Assembly (NCBI RefSeq): GCF_001277255.1
Contig: NZ_CP012264.1
Coordinates: 1,116,001-1,180,000, forward strand
Origin: Cronobacter condimenti 1330
GTDB taxonomy: Bacteria; Pseudomonadota; Gammaproteobacteria; Enterobacterales; Enterobacteriaceae
DNA length: 64,000 bases
Reading direction: 5' to 3'
Below are positions 1 to 9,345 of the stretch, one piece after another. Both the position numbers and the translations under genes were made by a program. How positions within the stretch are numbered: position 1 is the stretch's first letter; each line of letters begins with the position of its first letter. The notes under the pieces are model-generated. The model had not been told where the DNA came from. It saw only the letters and a list, made by a program, of their open reading frames with translations, and ran no database searches.

Positions 1-1277
1 CTCAGGGCCTTGGGCGCCGTGTAACGATTACTATCGCTGCTGACAGCATCGAGAACGCTGTAAAAAGCGAGCTGGTCAACGTGGCAAAGAAAGTGCGTAT
101 CGACGGCTTTCGCAAAGGCAAAGTACCGATGAATGTTGTTGCTCAGCGTTATGGCGCATCTGTGCGTCAGGATGTGCTGGGCGATCTGATGAGCCGTCAC
201 TTTGTTGACGCCATCATCAAAGAAAAAATCAATCCGGCTGGCGCGCCGAACTATGTTCCGGGCGAGTACAAACTGGGCGAAGACTTCACCTACGCAGTAG
301 AGTTCGAAGTGTACCCGGAAGTTGAGCTGCAAGGCCTGGATTCTATCGAAGTGGAAAAGCCGGTTGTTCAAGTGACCGACGCTGACGTAGATACCATGCT
401 GGACACCCTGCGTAAGCAGCAGGCGACCTGGAAAGACAAAGACGGCGCCGCTGACGCGGAAGACCGTGTCACCATCGACTTCACCGGTTCTGTAGACGGC
501 GAAGAGTTTGAAGGCGGCAAAGCGACCGACTTCGTACTGGCGATGGGCCAGGGCCGCATGATCCCGGGCTTTGAAGAAGGCGTTAAAGGCCACAAAGCGG
601 GTGAAGAATTCACCATCGACGTGACCTTCCCGGAAGAGTACCACGCTGAAAACCTGAAAGGTAAAGCAGCGAAATTCGTCATCAACCTGAAAAAAGTTGA
701 AGAGCGCGAACTGCCGGAACTGACCGAAGAATTCATCAAGCGTTTCGGCGTTGAAGATGGTTCTGTTGCAGGTCTGCGTACTGAAGTGCGTAAAAACATG
801 GAGCGCGAACTGAAAGGCGCTGTGCGTAACCGCATCAAGTCTCAGGCTATCGAAGGTCTGGTGAACGCGAATAACATCGACGTTCCGGCAGCACTGATTG
901 ACGGCGAAATCGACGTTCTGCGCCGCCAGGCTGCACAGCGTTTCGGCGGTAACGAAAAACAGGCTCTGGAACTGCCGCGCGAACTGTTCGAAGAACAGGC
1001 TAAACGTCGCGTGGTTGTCGGTCTGCTGCTGGGCGAAGTAATTCGTACCCACGAACTGAAAGCTGACGAAGACCGTGTGAAAGCGCTTATCGAAGAGATG
1101 GCTTCCGCTTACGAAGATCCGTCAGAAGTTATCGAGTTCTACAGCAAGAACAACGAGCTGATGGACAACATGCGAAACGTGGCGCTGGAAGAGCAAGCGG
1201 TTGAAGCGGTACTCGCGAAAGCGAAAGTAACCGAGAAACCGACCTCTTTCAACGAACTGATGAACCAGCAGGCGTAA
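1..1277 (+). CDS. tig: Trigger factor, ribosome-associated chaperone (5' end outside window)
   Basis: Binds the ribosomal exit tunnel and folds nascent chains. The open frame runs from base 3 with no start; alignment to the 432-residue E. coli protein puts the first visible residue at about 9, so only about 8 residues are missing. The ribosome-docking signature GFRKGKVP lies near residue 44, the FKBP-type prolyl isomerase domain near 150-245, and the chaperone arms make up the rest. An internal GTG at 81 is not the true start. It is followed by a strong terminator and then clpP, the usual order. Identification is essentially certain. Confidence 0.98.
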   Translation, partial: QGLGRRVTITIAADSIENAVKSELVNVAKKVRIDGFRKGKVPMNVVAQRYGASVRQDVLGDLMSRHFVDAIIKEKINPAGAPNYVPGEYKLGEDFTYAVEFEVYPEVELQGLDSIEVEKPVVQVTDADVDTMLDTLRKQQATWKDKDGAADAEDRVTIDFTGSVDGEEFEGGKATDFVLAMGQGRMIPGFEEGVKGHKAGEEFTIDVTFPEEYHAENLKGKAAKFVINLKKVEERELPELTEEFIKRFGVEDGSVAGLRTEVRKNMERELKGAVRNRIKSQAIEGLVNANNIDVPAALIDGEIDVLRRQAAQRFGGNEKQALELPRELFEEQAKRRVVVGLLLGEVIRTHELKADEDRVKALIEEMASAYEDPSEVIEFYSKNNELMDNMRNVALEEQAVEAVLAKAKVTEKPTSFNELMNQQA

Positions 1278-1309
1278 GCCCTTTCATCGTTTCACGACGA
1301 GGCACATGG

Positions 1310-1339
1310 GCCCGTCACCGCAGGGTGACGGGCTTTTTT
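1310..1339 (+). terminator. tig intrinsic terminator
   Basis: A perfect 10-bp stem (GCCCGTCACC / GGTGACGGGC) with a tetraloop is followed by six T, 33 bases after the tig stop. Confidence 0.93.
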
Positions 1340-1411
1340 GTCACTTTTCCTACCCAGAAATGGCGGGTAAGGGGTGTTTCGGTGTTAGCGTAACAGCAAA
1401 AGATTGTTATG

Positions 1412-1440
1412 CTTGAAACAGGGCATCATTATCCCCATTA
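1412..1440 (+). promoter_or_regulatory. Sigma-32 heat-shock promoter of clpP
   Basis: CTTGAAA (1412-1418), a 14-bp spacer and CCCCATTA (1433-1440) match the sigma-32 consensus. It lies about 137 bp before the clpP start, in a 300-bp gene-free stretch (1278-1577) that otherwise holds only the tig terminator. Confidence 0.85.
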
Positions 1441-1577
1441 ATGAAACAGTAAAAAAGTGAACGACTGACTGATAATCCGTCCGTAAGGTGTTTACCGGCA
1501 GGAGCGTAGTCATCCTGAACGGTCTCAAGTAGAATCAGTGCAGCAGGTTACTCAGAATATTTATCCAGGAGACGGAT

Positions 1578-2201
1578 ATGTCATACAGTGACGAACGTGA
1601 TCAATTTGCACCCCATATGGCTTTGGTGCCGATGGTTGTTGAACAGACCTCGCGCGGCGAGCGTTCTTACGATATTTTCTCCCGTCTGCTCAAGGAACGT
1701 ATCATTTTTCTGACCGGCCAGGTCGAAGACCAGATGGCCAACCTGATTGTTGCGCAGATGTTGTTTCTGGAAGCGGAAAACCCAGAAAAAGACATCTATC
1801 TTTATATCAACTCGCCGGGTGGGGTTATCACCGCCGGGATGTCTATCTACGACACCATGCAGTTTATTCAGCCTGACGTCAGCACCATTTGTATGGGCCA
1901 GGCCGCGTCAATGGGCGCCTTCCTGCTGACCGCGGGTACGAAAGGTAAGCGTTTTTGCCTGCCCAACTCGCGCGTAATGATCCATCAGCCGCTGGGCGGC
2001 TACCAGGGGCAGGCGACGGACATCGAAATCCACGCCCGCGAAATCCTGAAAGTGAAAGCACGCATGAACGAATTGATGGCACAACATACGGGCCAGCCTC
2101 TTGAACAAATCGAGAGAGACACAGAGCGCGACCGTTTCCTCTCTGCAAGTGAAGCAGTAGAGTATGGTCTGGTTGACTCCATCATGACCCATCGTAACTG
2201 A
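1578..2201 (+). CDS. clpP: ATP-dependent Clp protease proteolytic subunit ClpP
   Basis: Tetradecameric serine peptidase that degrades substrates fed in by ClpX or ClpA. It has 207 residues, the E. coli length, with catalytic Ser111 (in GQAASMGAF), His136 (in MIHQPLG) and Asp185 at the expected places. The first about 14 residues form the autoprocessed propeptide. The start has a good ribosome site (CAGGAGA). It is followed by clpX after 120 bp and then lon, the conserved proteolysis cluster, and is driven by a sigma-32 promoter upstream. Confidence 0.99.
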   Translation: MSYSDERDQFAPHMALVPMVVEQTSRGERSYDIFSRLLKERIIFLTGQVEDQMANLIVAQMLFLEAENPEKDIYLYINSPGGVITAGMSIYDTMQFIQPDVSTICMGQAASMGAFLLTAGTKGKRFCLPNSRVMIHQPLGGYQGQATDIEIHAREILKVKARMNELMAQHTGQPLEQIERDTERDRFLSASEAVEYGLVDSIMTHRN

Positions 2202-2321
2202 TGCCCGCCACGCAAGGGCCGCTATAATAAAGAGGCGGCTCTCTGCATCCTGGCGGCAGGCGCTGGTACGGGTATGGCGTTGTCGCGTGCGGCACTAAGA
2301 ACAGAAAAGAGGTTTTGACTC

Positions 2322-3596
2322 ATGACAGATAAGCGCAAAGACAGCTCAGGCAAACTGTTGTACTGCTCTTTTTGCGGCAAAAGCCAGCATGAAGTGCGCA
2401 AGCTGATTGCCGGGCCGTCCGTGTATATCTGCGACGAGTGTGTCGATTTGTGTAACGACATTATTCGCGAAGAGATAAAAGAAGTGGCTCCGCACCGTGA
2501 ACGCAGCGCTCTGCCGACGCCACATGAAATTCGCCACCATCTTGACGATTACGTAATCGGTCAGGAAAAGGCGAAGAAGGTGCTGGCAGTCGCGGTTTAT
2601 AACCACTACAAACGTCTGCGCAATGGCGATACTTCTAATGGCGTTGAGCTTGGCAAAAGTAACATTCTGCTGATTGGCCCAACCGGTAGTGGTAAAACGT
2701 TGCTGGCGGAAACGCTGGCGCGCCTGCTGGATGTACCGTTTACCATGGCGGACGCCACAACGCTGACCGAAGCTGGTTACGTGGGCGAAGACGTGGAAAA
2801 CATTATCCAGAAGCTGCTGCAGAAATGTGATTACGACGTTCAGAAAGCGCAGCGCGGTATCGTTTATATCGATGAAATTGATAAAATTTCACGTAAATCC
2901 GATAACCCGTCTATCACCCGTGATGTGTCCGGCGAAGGTGTTCAGCAAGCTCTGCTGAAACTGATCGAAGGCACCGTGGCAGCCGTTCCGCCGCAGGGTG
3001 GCCGTAAGCATCCGCAACAGGAGTTCTTGCAGGTTGATACTTCCAAGATTCTCTTTATCTGTGGTGGCGCGTTCGCTGGTCTGGACAAAGTTATCGCTAA
3101 CCGTGTTGAAACCGGCTCCGGCATTGGTTTTGGTGCGACAGTAAAAGGTAAATCTCAGAAAGCGACCGAAGGCGAACTGCTTTCTCAGGTTGAGCCGGAA
3201 GATTTGATCAAGTTTGGTCTGATTCCGGAATTCATCGGTCGTCTGCCTGTTGTCGCGACGCTGAATGAACTGAGCGAAGACGCGCTGATCCAGATCCTTA
3301 AAGAACCGAAAAATGCGCTGACCAAGCAGTATCAGGCACTGTTCAACCTGGAAGGCGTGGAACTGGAGTTCCGCGACGAAGCTCTGGAAGCTATCGCGAA
3401 AAAAGCGATGTCCCGTAAAACCGGCGCGCGTGGTCTGCGCTCTATCGTCGAGGCCGCGCTACTTGAAACCATGTACGATCTGCCGTCCATGGAAGACGTT
3501 GAAAAAGTGGTCATCGATGAGTCGGTCATTGCCGGTCAGAGTGAACCGCTGCTGATTTACGGCAAGCCGGAAGCCCAGCAGGCATCCGGCGAATAA
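2322..3596 (+). CDS. clpX: ClpX, AAA+ unfoldase of the ClpXP protease
   Basis: Hexameric ATPase that recognises tagged proteins such as ssrA-tagged chains, unfolds them and threads them into ClpP. It has 424 residues, as in E. coli. The N-terminal zinc-binding domain has Cys15, Cys18, Cys37 and Cys40; Walker A is GPTGSGKT (119-126), the pore loop GYVG is at 152-155, Walker B is at 181-187 and the ClpP-docking IGF loop is at 268-270. Probably cotranscribed with clpP, as no strong terminator is seen between them. A hairpin terminator follows. Confidence 0.99.
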   Translation: MTDKRKDSSGKLLYCSFCGKSQHEVRKLIAGPSVYICDECVDLCNDIIREEIKEVAPHRERSALPTPHEIRHHLDDYVIGQEKAKKVLAVAVYNHYKRLRNGDTSNGVELGKSNILLIGPTGSGKTLLAETLARLLDVPFTMADATTLTEAGYVGEDVENIIQKLLQKCDYDVQKAQRGIVYIDEIDKISRKSDNPSITRDVSGEGVQQALLKLIEGTVAAVPPQGGRKHPQQEFLQVDTSKILFICGGAFAGLDKVIANRVETGSGIGFGATVKGKSQKATEGELLSQVEPEDLIKFGLIPEFIGRLPVVATLNELSEDALIQILKEPKNALTKQYQALFNLEGVELEFRDEALEAIAKKAMSRKTGARGLRSIVEAALLETMYDLPSMEDVEKVVIDESVIAGQSEPLLIYGKPEAQQASGE

Positions 3597-3622
3597 TTCG
3601 CCAGTTTCGACAATCAGTTAAC

Positions 3623-3656
3623 AATAAATGGGGGATTATTTCCCCCATTTATTTTT
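3623..3656 (+). terminator. clpX terminator
   Basis: A perfect 12-bp inverted repeat (AATAAATGGGGG / CCCCCATTTATT) with a 7-base loop, followed by T residues, 26 bases after the clpX stop. Confidence 0.9.
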
Positions 3657-3670
3657 CCTGCATCCGTGCC

Positions 3671-3699
3671 GTTGAATGTGCGGGAAACATCCCCATATA
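3671..3699 (+). promoter_or_regulatory. Sigma-32 promoter of lon
   Basis: GTTGAATG, a 12-bp spacer and CCCCATATA, nearly the known E. coli lon heat-shock promoter, about 82 bp before the lon start. Confidence 0.85.
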
Positions 3700-3781
3700 C
3701 TGATTTACTTATTGGTGATGCCGTGAAGTGCGTTCACATGCGCCCCATCACCAGGCGGAAACTAAACTAAGAGAGAGCTCT

Positions 3782-6136
3782 ATGAATCCTGAGCGTTCTG
3801 AACGCATTGAAATCCCCGTATTGCCATTGCGCGATGTGGTGGTTTATCCGCACATGGTTATCCCCTTGTTTGTGGGACGGGAAAAGTCTATTCGTTGCCT
3901 TGAAGCCGCCATGGATAATGACAAGAAAGTCATGCTGGTAGCGCAGAAAGAAGCCTCAACGGATGAGCCGGGCGTCAACGATCTGTTTACTGTCGGGACC
4001 GTGGCCTCTATTTTGCAGATGCTGAAGCTGCCGGACGGTACCGTAAAAGTACTGGTCGAAGGTTTACAGCGCGCACGTATCACCACGCTTTCTGACAATG
4101 GCGACCACTTCGCCGCGAAAGCTGAATACCTGGAATCGCCGGCCATTGATGAGCGCGAGCAGGAAGTGCTGGTCCGCACCGCCATCAGCCAGTTTGAAGG
4201 TTACATAAAGCTTAATAAGAAAATCCCGCCAGAAGTGCTGACGTCGCTTAACAGCATCGACGATCCTGCGCGTCTTGCGGATACCATTGCCGCGCACATG
4301 CCGCTGAAACTCAGTGACAAACAGTCTGTGCTCGAAATGTCCGACATCAACGAGCGTCTGGAATACCTGATGGCGATGATGGAATCGGAAATCGACCTGT
4401 TGCAGGTTGAAAAACGGATCCGTAACCGCGTCAAAAAACAGATGGAAAAAAGCCAGCGCGAGTACTATCTGAACGAGCAAATGAAAGCTATTCAGAAAGA
4501 GCTCGGCGAGATGGACGACGCGCCGGACGAAAACGAAGCCCTGAAGCGCAAAATTGACGCGGCGAAAATGCCGAAAGAGGCGAAAGAAAAAGCCGAGGCC
4601 GAGCTTCAGAAGCTGAAAATGATGTCCCCGATGTCTGCCGAGGCTACTGTGGTGCGCGGCTACATCGACTGGATGGTTCAGGTGCCGTGGAACGCGCGCA
4701 GCAAAGTGAAAAAAGATCTGCGCCAGGCCCAGGAGATTCTGGATACCGACCACTATGGCCTTGAGCGTGTCAAAGACCGCATTCTGGAATATCTTGCTGT
4801 CCAGAGCCGTGTAAACAAAATCAAAGGGCCGATCCTCTGCCTGGTCGGGCCGCCGGGGGTAGGTAAAACCTCGCTCGGACAGTCCATCGCGAAAGCGACC
4901 GGCCGTAAATATGTCCGTATGGCGCTGGGCGGCGTACGTGACGAAGCGGAAATTCGCGGTCATCGCCGGACTTACATTGGCTCTATGCCAGGTAAGCTTA
5001 TTCAGAAAATGGCGAAAGTGGGCGTGAAAAACCCGCTGTTCCTGCTCGATGAGATCGACAAAATGTCTTCTGACATGCGTGGCGATCCAGCTTCTGCGCT
5101 GCTGGAAGTCCTCGACCCGGAACAGAACGTGGCGTTCAACGACCACTATCTGGAAGTGGATTATGACTTAAGCGACGTCATGTTTGTCGCTACGTCCAAC
5201 TCCATGAATATCCCGGCACCGCTGCTGGATCGTATGGAAGTCATTCGTCTGTCCGGTTATACGGAAGATGAAAAACTTAATATTGCGAAACGCCACCTGC
5301 TGCCGAAGCAAATCGAGCGTAATGCGCTGAAAGAAAACGAGATCAACGTGGATGATAGCGCCATCATCGGCATCATCCGTTACTACACCCGGGAAGCGGG
5401 CGTACGTAGCCTTGAACGTGAAATCTCTAAACTGTGCCGTAAAGCGGTTAAACAGCTGCTGCTGGATAAATCGCTCAAGCGCATCGAAATCACCGGTGAA
5501 AATCTGAAAGATTTCCTGGGCGTTCAGCGCTTTGACTATGGTCGTGCCGACAGCGAAAACCGTGTAGGGCAGGTAACAGGGCTTGCATGGACAGAAGTGG
5601 GCGGCGACTTGCTGACCATCGAAACCGCCTGCGTGCCGGGTAAAGGCAAATTGACTTATACCGGTTCTCTTGGTGAAGTCATGCAGGAATCTATCCAGGC
5701 GGCGTTAACCGTGGTTCGCGCCCGTGCCGAAAAACTGGGCATCAACGGCGACTTCTACGAAAAACGTGATATTCACGTTCACGTTCCGGAAGGTGCGACG
5801 CCGAAAGATGGTCCGAGCGCAGGTATCGCAATGTGTACCGCACTGGTTTCTTGCCTGACCGGCAACCCGGTTCGCGCAGATGTTGCCATGACCGGCGAAA
5901 TTACGCTGCGCGGTCAGGTTTTGCCGATCGGTGGTCTTAAAGAGAAACTGCTGGCGGCGCATCGCGGCGGCATTAAAACTGTGCTGATCCCGGATGAAAA
6001 TAAGCGCGATCTTGAAGAAATCCCGGAGAACGTTATTGCCGATCTGGATATCCATCCGGTTAAGCGTATTGAAGAAGTGCTGAACCTGGCACTGCAGAAT
6101 GCGCCGTACGGTATGCAGGTTGCGACTGCAAAATAG
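3782..6136 (+). CDS. lon: Lon ATP-dependent serine protease
   Basis: Cytosolic AAA+ protease for misfolded and short-lived regulatory proteins. The start was set at 3782 (MNPERSER), which has a GAGAGAG ribosome site and gives the 784 residues of E. coli Lon; the open frame extends 18 codons further upstream. It has an N-terminal substrate domain (about 10-200), a coiled coil, an AAA+ module with Walker A GPPGVGKT (near 356), and a C-terminal protease domain with the catalytic Ser in PKDGPSAGIA (near 679) and its partner Lys near 722. Its promoter is of sigma-32 type and a strong terminator separates it from hupB. Confidence 0.99.
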   Translation: MNPERSERIEIPVLPLRDVVVYPHMVIPLFVGREKSIRCLEAAMDNDKKVMLVAQKEASTDEPGVNDLFTVGTVASILQMLKLPDGTVKVLVEGLQRARITTLSDNGDHFAAKAEYLESPAIDEREQEVLVRTAISQFEGYIKLNKKIPPEVLTSLNSIDDPARLADTIAAHMPLKLSDKQSVLEMSDINERLEYLMAMMESEIDLLQVEKRIRNRVKKQMEKSQREYYLNEQMKAIQKELGEMDDAPDENEALKRKIDAAKMPKEAKEKAEAELQKLKMMSPMSAEATVVRGYIDWMVQVPWNARSKVKKDLRQAQEILDTDHYGLERVKDRILEYLAVQSRVNKIKGPILCLVGPPGVGKTSLGQSIAKATGRKYVRMALGGVRDEAEIRGHRRTYIGSMPGKLIQKMAKVGVKNPLFLLDEIDKMSSDMRGDPASALLEVLDPEQNVAFNDHYLEVDYDLSDVMFVATSNSMNIPAPLLDRMEVIRLSGYTEDEKLNIAKRHLLPKQIERNALKENEINVDDSAIIGIIRYYTREAGVRSLEREISKLCRKAVKQLLLDKSLKRIEITGENLKDFLGVQRFDYGRADSENRVGQVTGLAWTEVGGDLLTIETACVPGKGKLTYTGSLGEVMQESIQAALTVVRARAEKLGINGDFYEKRDIHVHVPEGATPKDGPSAGIAMCTALVSCLTGNPVRADVAMTGEITLRGQVLPIGGLKEKLLAAHRGGIKTVLIPDENKRDLEEIPENVIADLDIHPVKRIEEVLNLALQNAPYGMQVATAK

Positions 6137-6167
6137 TGACCTGACGCAAGCGCGCTGAGAAAAACAG

Positions 6168-6204
6168 GGCTGGCGAGTGCTTTCGCACTTGCCAGCCTTT
6201 TTTT
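6168..6204 (+). terminator. lon terminator
   Basis: A 13-bp GC-rich stem (GGCTGGCGAGTGC / GCACTTGCCAGCC, one mismatch) with a TTTC loop and seven T. Confidence 0.92.
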
Positions 6205-6345
6205 GTATAGCTAATTTAGATTGCCGGTCCGGGGTGCCATCAACAACTCTTGTTGTAAGGGCATGAGAGGACTGTTATAACTGCTGCGCGGTCGCGTCGC
6301 GAAGGACTCCGGTGCGATATAAAATATAAAGAGAGGAAGAGAAGA

Positions 6346-6618
6346 GTGAATAAATCTCAACTGATAGACAAAATTGCCGCAGGTGCCGATATTTCTAAAG
6401 CAGCGGCTGGACGTGCGTTAGATGCTTTGATTGATTCTGTTACCGAATCTCTGCAGTCTGGGGAAGAAGTAGCTCTGGTTGGCTTTGGTACTTTTGCTGT
6501 TCGTGATCGCGCTGCCCGCACCGGCCGCAACCCACAGACTGGCAAGGAAATCACCATCGCGGCTGCGAAAGTTCCGGGTTTCCGTGCTGGTAAAGCGCTG
6601 AAAGACGCGGTTAACTGA
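6346..6618 (+). CDS. hupB: HU-beta nucleoid DNA-binding protein
   Basis: Small histone-like protein that bends DNA without sequence specificity as an HU alpha-beta heterodimer. It has 90 residues and a GTG start, as in E. coli, with a purine-rich ribosome site (AGAGAGGAAGAG). The DNA-binding arm with GRNPQTGKEI lies around residues 60-70 and the C-terminus ends KALKDAVN. It sits between lon and ppiD, the conserved place. The 141 bp between the lon terminator and the start must hold its promoters; no unique one was chosen. Confidence 0.98.
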   Translation: MNKSQLIDKIAAGADISKAAAGRALDALIDSVTESLQSGEEVALVGFGTFAVRDRAARTGRNPQTGKEITIAAAKVPGFRAGKALKDAVN

Positions 6619-6657
6619 TCCTGTGGCTGGCGTTATCGCAGCCGTGGGATAAAAAAT

Positions 6658-6686
6658 AAGGCGCATCGTCAGATGTGCCTTTTTTA
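6658..6686 (+). terminator. hupB terminator
   Basis: A 10-bp stem (AAGGCGCATC / GATGTGCCTT, one G-T pair) with a tetraloop and a T tract. Confidence 0.85.
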
Positions 6687-6832
6687 TTTCTGGAAGCCTT
6701 ATCTGCGGATATGGGCTGACAACCGCCCCGGTTTCTTGTCACAATACGCCTTTGCGCGCAGCGGCTCGGCGGAAGCCGTCATGTTTCTGTGTGAGTTCCA
6801 CCTGTCATTCTACAGCGGAGTGTTGTTACACC

Positions 6833-8710
6833 ATGATGGACAATTTACGCGCGGCGGCGAATCACGTCGTGCTCAAGATCATTCTGGGTTTGATTATCCT
6901 GTCATTCATTTTGACTGGCGTGAGTAACTACCTGATTGGCGGTAACAGCAACTATGCCGCGAAAGTTAACGACCAGGAAATCAGTCGGACCCAGCTTGAA
7001 AATGCGTTCAACAACGAGCGCAGCAACCTTGAGAGACGATTAGGCGATCGTTTCTCTGAACTTGCGTCTAATGAGCAATACATGGCTGAGCTGCGCCAGC
7101 GCGCGTTGCAGGGGCTGATTGACGAAGCGCTCATCAACCAGTACGCGCGTTCGCTGCACCTGGAGATCAGCGATGAGCAGGTTCGTCAGGCGATTTTCAA
7201 AAACCCGGCATTCCAGAACGACGGCAAATTCGATAACGCACGCTATAACGCCATCATCACCAGCATGGGGATGAATGCCGATCAATATGTGCAGGCCTTA
7301 CGTAATCAGCTCACGACTGATCAACTGGTCAAGGCGGTCATGGGCAGCGATTTCATTCTGCCGGGCGAAAGCGATCAGTTCGCAGCGCTGCTCTCGCAAG
7401 AGCGCCAGGTGCGTACCGCCACAATTTCGGTCGATGCGCTGGCCCAGAAGCAGCAGGTTTCCGAGCAGGAAATCCAAAATTATTATCAGCAGCATACCAA
7501 CAACTTCATGTCACCTGAGCAGTTCCGCGTAAGCTACATCAAGCTTGATGCCGCAACGCTTGATGAGAACGCGAGCGAAGAAGAGATTCAGGCGTACTAC
7601 GACAAACATCAGGATGAATTCGGTCAGCCGCAGCGCAACCGCTACAGTCTGATCCAGACCAAAACCGAAGCCGATGCGAATGCCGTACTGGCGCAACTCA
7701 AGCAGGGCGCTGATTTCGCGACTCTTGCGAAAGAGAAATCGGTTGATGTCATCACTGCCCGCAACGGCGGCGACATGGGCTGGCTGGAGCCAGGCACCAC
7801 GCCGGAAGAGTTCAAAAATGCCGGTCTGAAAGAAAAAGGCCAGCTTTCTGGCGTCATCAAATCTTCGGTGGGCTTCCTGATTGTGCGTCTTGATGACATT
7901 GAGCCGGCGAAAGTGAAGCCGCTCTCTGAAGTGCACAACGACATCAGCGCCAAAGTGAAGCAGGAAAAAGCGCTGGACGCCTTCTTCGCCCTGCAGCGCA
8001 AAGTGAGTGATGCGGCGAACAATGATAACGAGTCACTGGCGAGCGCAGAAAAAGCATCGGGTGTTAAAGCCGTTGAGACGGGCTGGTTCAGCCGGGACGC
8101 TGTGCCACAAGAGCTTAACTTCAAACCGGTCACCGACGCGCTGTTCGGCGGTAATTTGCTGGGTCAGGATGGTACGCCGGGCAGCAACTCCGACATTATC
8201 AGCGTTGAAGGCGATCGTGCGTTCGTGGTGCGTATTACCGATCACAAACCGCAGGCGGAAAAACCGCTCGCCGAAGTGAAAGATCAAGTTTCGGCACTGG
8301 TAAAACATGAGAAGGCGCTTAAACAGGCCAATGAAGAGGCGCAAAAATTGCTGAGCGCGCTGAAAGCGGGCAAAGGTGATGAAGCGCTGAAAACGGCAGG
8401 TATTTCTTTTAGCCCGCCGAAAACATTCGAGCGCATCACGCAGGATACGCTGACTCAACCTGTCTTCGCACTGCCACTGCCGGCGAAAGATAAGCCGAGC
8501 TATGGCATTGGGAATGACATGCAGGGCAACGTTGCCCTGCTGGCGCTCGACGAAGTGCGTAGCGGTTCAATGCCTGAAGCACAGAAAAAAGTAATGACGG
8601 AGCGTCTTACCGAAAATAACGCGGAAGTGGCTTTCGAAGCCCTGCTGGCCGGTCTGCGTAAAGAAGCCAAAATCAAACTGGGTGATGCGAGTACTTCGCA
8701 GCAGCAGTAA
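6833..8710 (+). CDS. ppiD: PpiD, periplasmic membrane-anchored SurA-like chaperone
   Basis: Assists proteins leaving the Sec translocon. The start at 6833 (MMDNLR) matches E. coli PpiD and puts the single membrane anchor at residues 13-35; the frame is open 27 codons further upstream but without family similarity. It has 625 residues (E. coli 623). A SurA-like N-terminal chaperone region (about 40-230) is followed by a parvulin domain (about 265-360, with GGDMGWL) and a C-terminal helical part. The family's parvulin domain is reported to have little isomerase activity. A terminator hairpin follows. Confidence 0.97.
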   Translation: MMDNLRAAANHVVLKIILGLIILSFILTGVSNYLIGGNSNYAAKVNDQEISRTQLENAFNNERSNLERRLGDRFSELASNEQYMAELRQRALQGLIDEALINQYARSLHLEISDEQVRQAIFKNPAFQNDGKFDNARYNAIITSMGMNADQYVQALRNQLTTDQLVKAVMGSDFILPGESDQFAALLSQERQVRTATISVDALAQKQQVSEQEIQNYYQQHTNNFMSPEQFRVSYIKLDAATLDENASEEEIQAYYDKHQDEFGQPQRNRYSLIQTKTEADANAVLAQLKQGADFATLAKEKSVDVITARNGGDMGWLEPGTTPEEFKNAGLKEKGQLSGVIKSSVGFLIVRLDDIEPAKVKPLSEVHNDISAKVKQEKALDAFFALQRKVSDAANNDNESLASAEKASGVKAVETGWFSRDAVPQELNFKPVTDALFGGNLLGQDGTPGSNSDIISVEGDRAFVVRITDHKPQAEKPLAEVKDQVSALVKHEKALKQANEEAQKLLSALKAGKGDEALKTAGISFSPPKTFERITQDTLTQPVFALPLPAKDKPSYGIGNDMQGNVALLALDEVRSGSMPEAQKKVMTERLTENNAEVAFEALLAGLRKEAKIKLGDASTSQQQ

Positions 8711-8752
8711 CGAGACACCTCGCACATTTTTTGCAATTTACTGCAATCTCCA

Positions 8753-8774
8753 AAGGCCGCTTTCGCGGCCTTTT
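8753..8774 (+). terminator. ppiD terminator
   Basis: An 8-bp perfect stem (AAGGCCGC / GCGGCCTT) with a TTTC loop and a short T tract. Confidence 0.82.
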
Positions 8775-8856
8775 CCATTTTTAAAAACCGGTGTTTGAGC
8801 CAAAAATTCTCTCCCTTTAAGCTGGCCACGCTGTTAACAAATAAGGAGATCACAGC

Positions 8857-9222
8857 ATGAAACGTGGAATCAAAATCTTTTGTCTTGCCGTCGCGCTGGC
8901 TGGCGGCGCTTTTGGCACAACGGCTTCTGCGACACCATCAGCAGGAAAAATTCAGGCGGAACAGAAGGAAAAACCAGCCGCCGCTGCAGCGCAGGCGAAA
9001 CCGGAAAGCGTGACAGAAAACGTCGAGGAAACCGTAAGCATTAACACGGCGACGGCAGACGAGCTCGCGCAGGCAATGAATGGTGTCGGTAAAAAGAAAG
9101 CGCAGTCTATTGTCAGCTACCGTGAAGAATATGGCCCGTTTAAATCTATTGAGGATTTAAAGCAGGTGCCAGGGATGGGGAATTCACTGGTGGAGCGTAA
9201 TCTTTCCCGGATCCGCCTCTAA
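8857..9222 (+). CDS. ybaV: ComEA-type helix-hairpin-helix protein YbaV, exported
   Basis: A 121-residue protein with a signal peptide (cleavage near ASA-TPS, about residue 26), an Ala/Lys/Glu-rich linker, and a C-terminal double helix-hairpin-helix domain (about 60-121) with NTATADELA, GVGKKKAQ and VPGMGNSLV. The domain is that of ComEA, the periplasmic DNA receptor of competence. Whether YbaV serves DNA uptake in enterobacteria is not established. The start has a clear AAGGAG. Same neighbours as in E. coli (ppiD, fadM). Confidence 0.93.
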   Translation: MKRGIKIFCLAVALAGGAFGTTASATPSAGKIQAEQKEKPAAAAAQAKPESVTENVEETVSINTATADELAQAMNGVGKKKAQSIVSYREEYGPFKSIEDLKQVPGMGNSLVERNLSRIRL

Positions 9223-9267
9223 TCCTTAAACATTACCGCTTGCAGAGTTGAAAAACTTTGCCATGCT

Positions 9268-9302
9268 AAAGAGGTCATACCAGTGGTGTGACCTCTTTTT
9301 TA
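9268..9302 (+). terminator. ybaV terminator
   Basis: A stem around AAAGAGGTCA / TGACCTCTTT with a T run, about 45 bases after the stop. Confidence 0.85.
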
Positions 9303-9345
9303 TAACCACACTGTATCCATTACAAAAAGAAAAGGTTTAAGCGCT

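Noticed and set aside
2227..2260. GCCGC...GGCGGC hairpin between clpP and clpX as a terminator
   Set aside because: No T run and clpX is normally cotranscribed with clpP; at most a weak attenuating or promoter feature.
4064..5146. Open frame of 360 codons on the minus strand inside lon
   Set aside because: Exact antisense shadow of a conserved gene; no ribosome site and no family resemblance.
6673..6927. 84-codon frame over the hupB-ppiD space
   Set aside because: Overlaps the hupB terminator and the ppiD start; no similarity or ribosome site.
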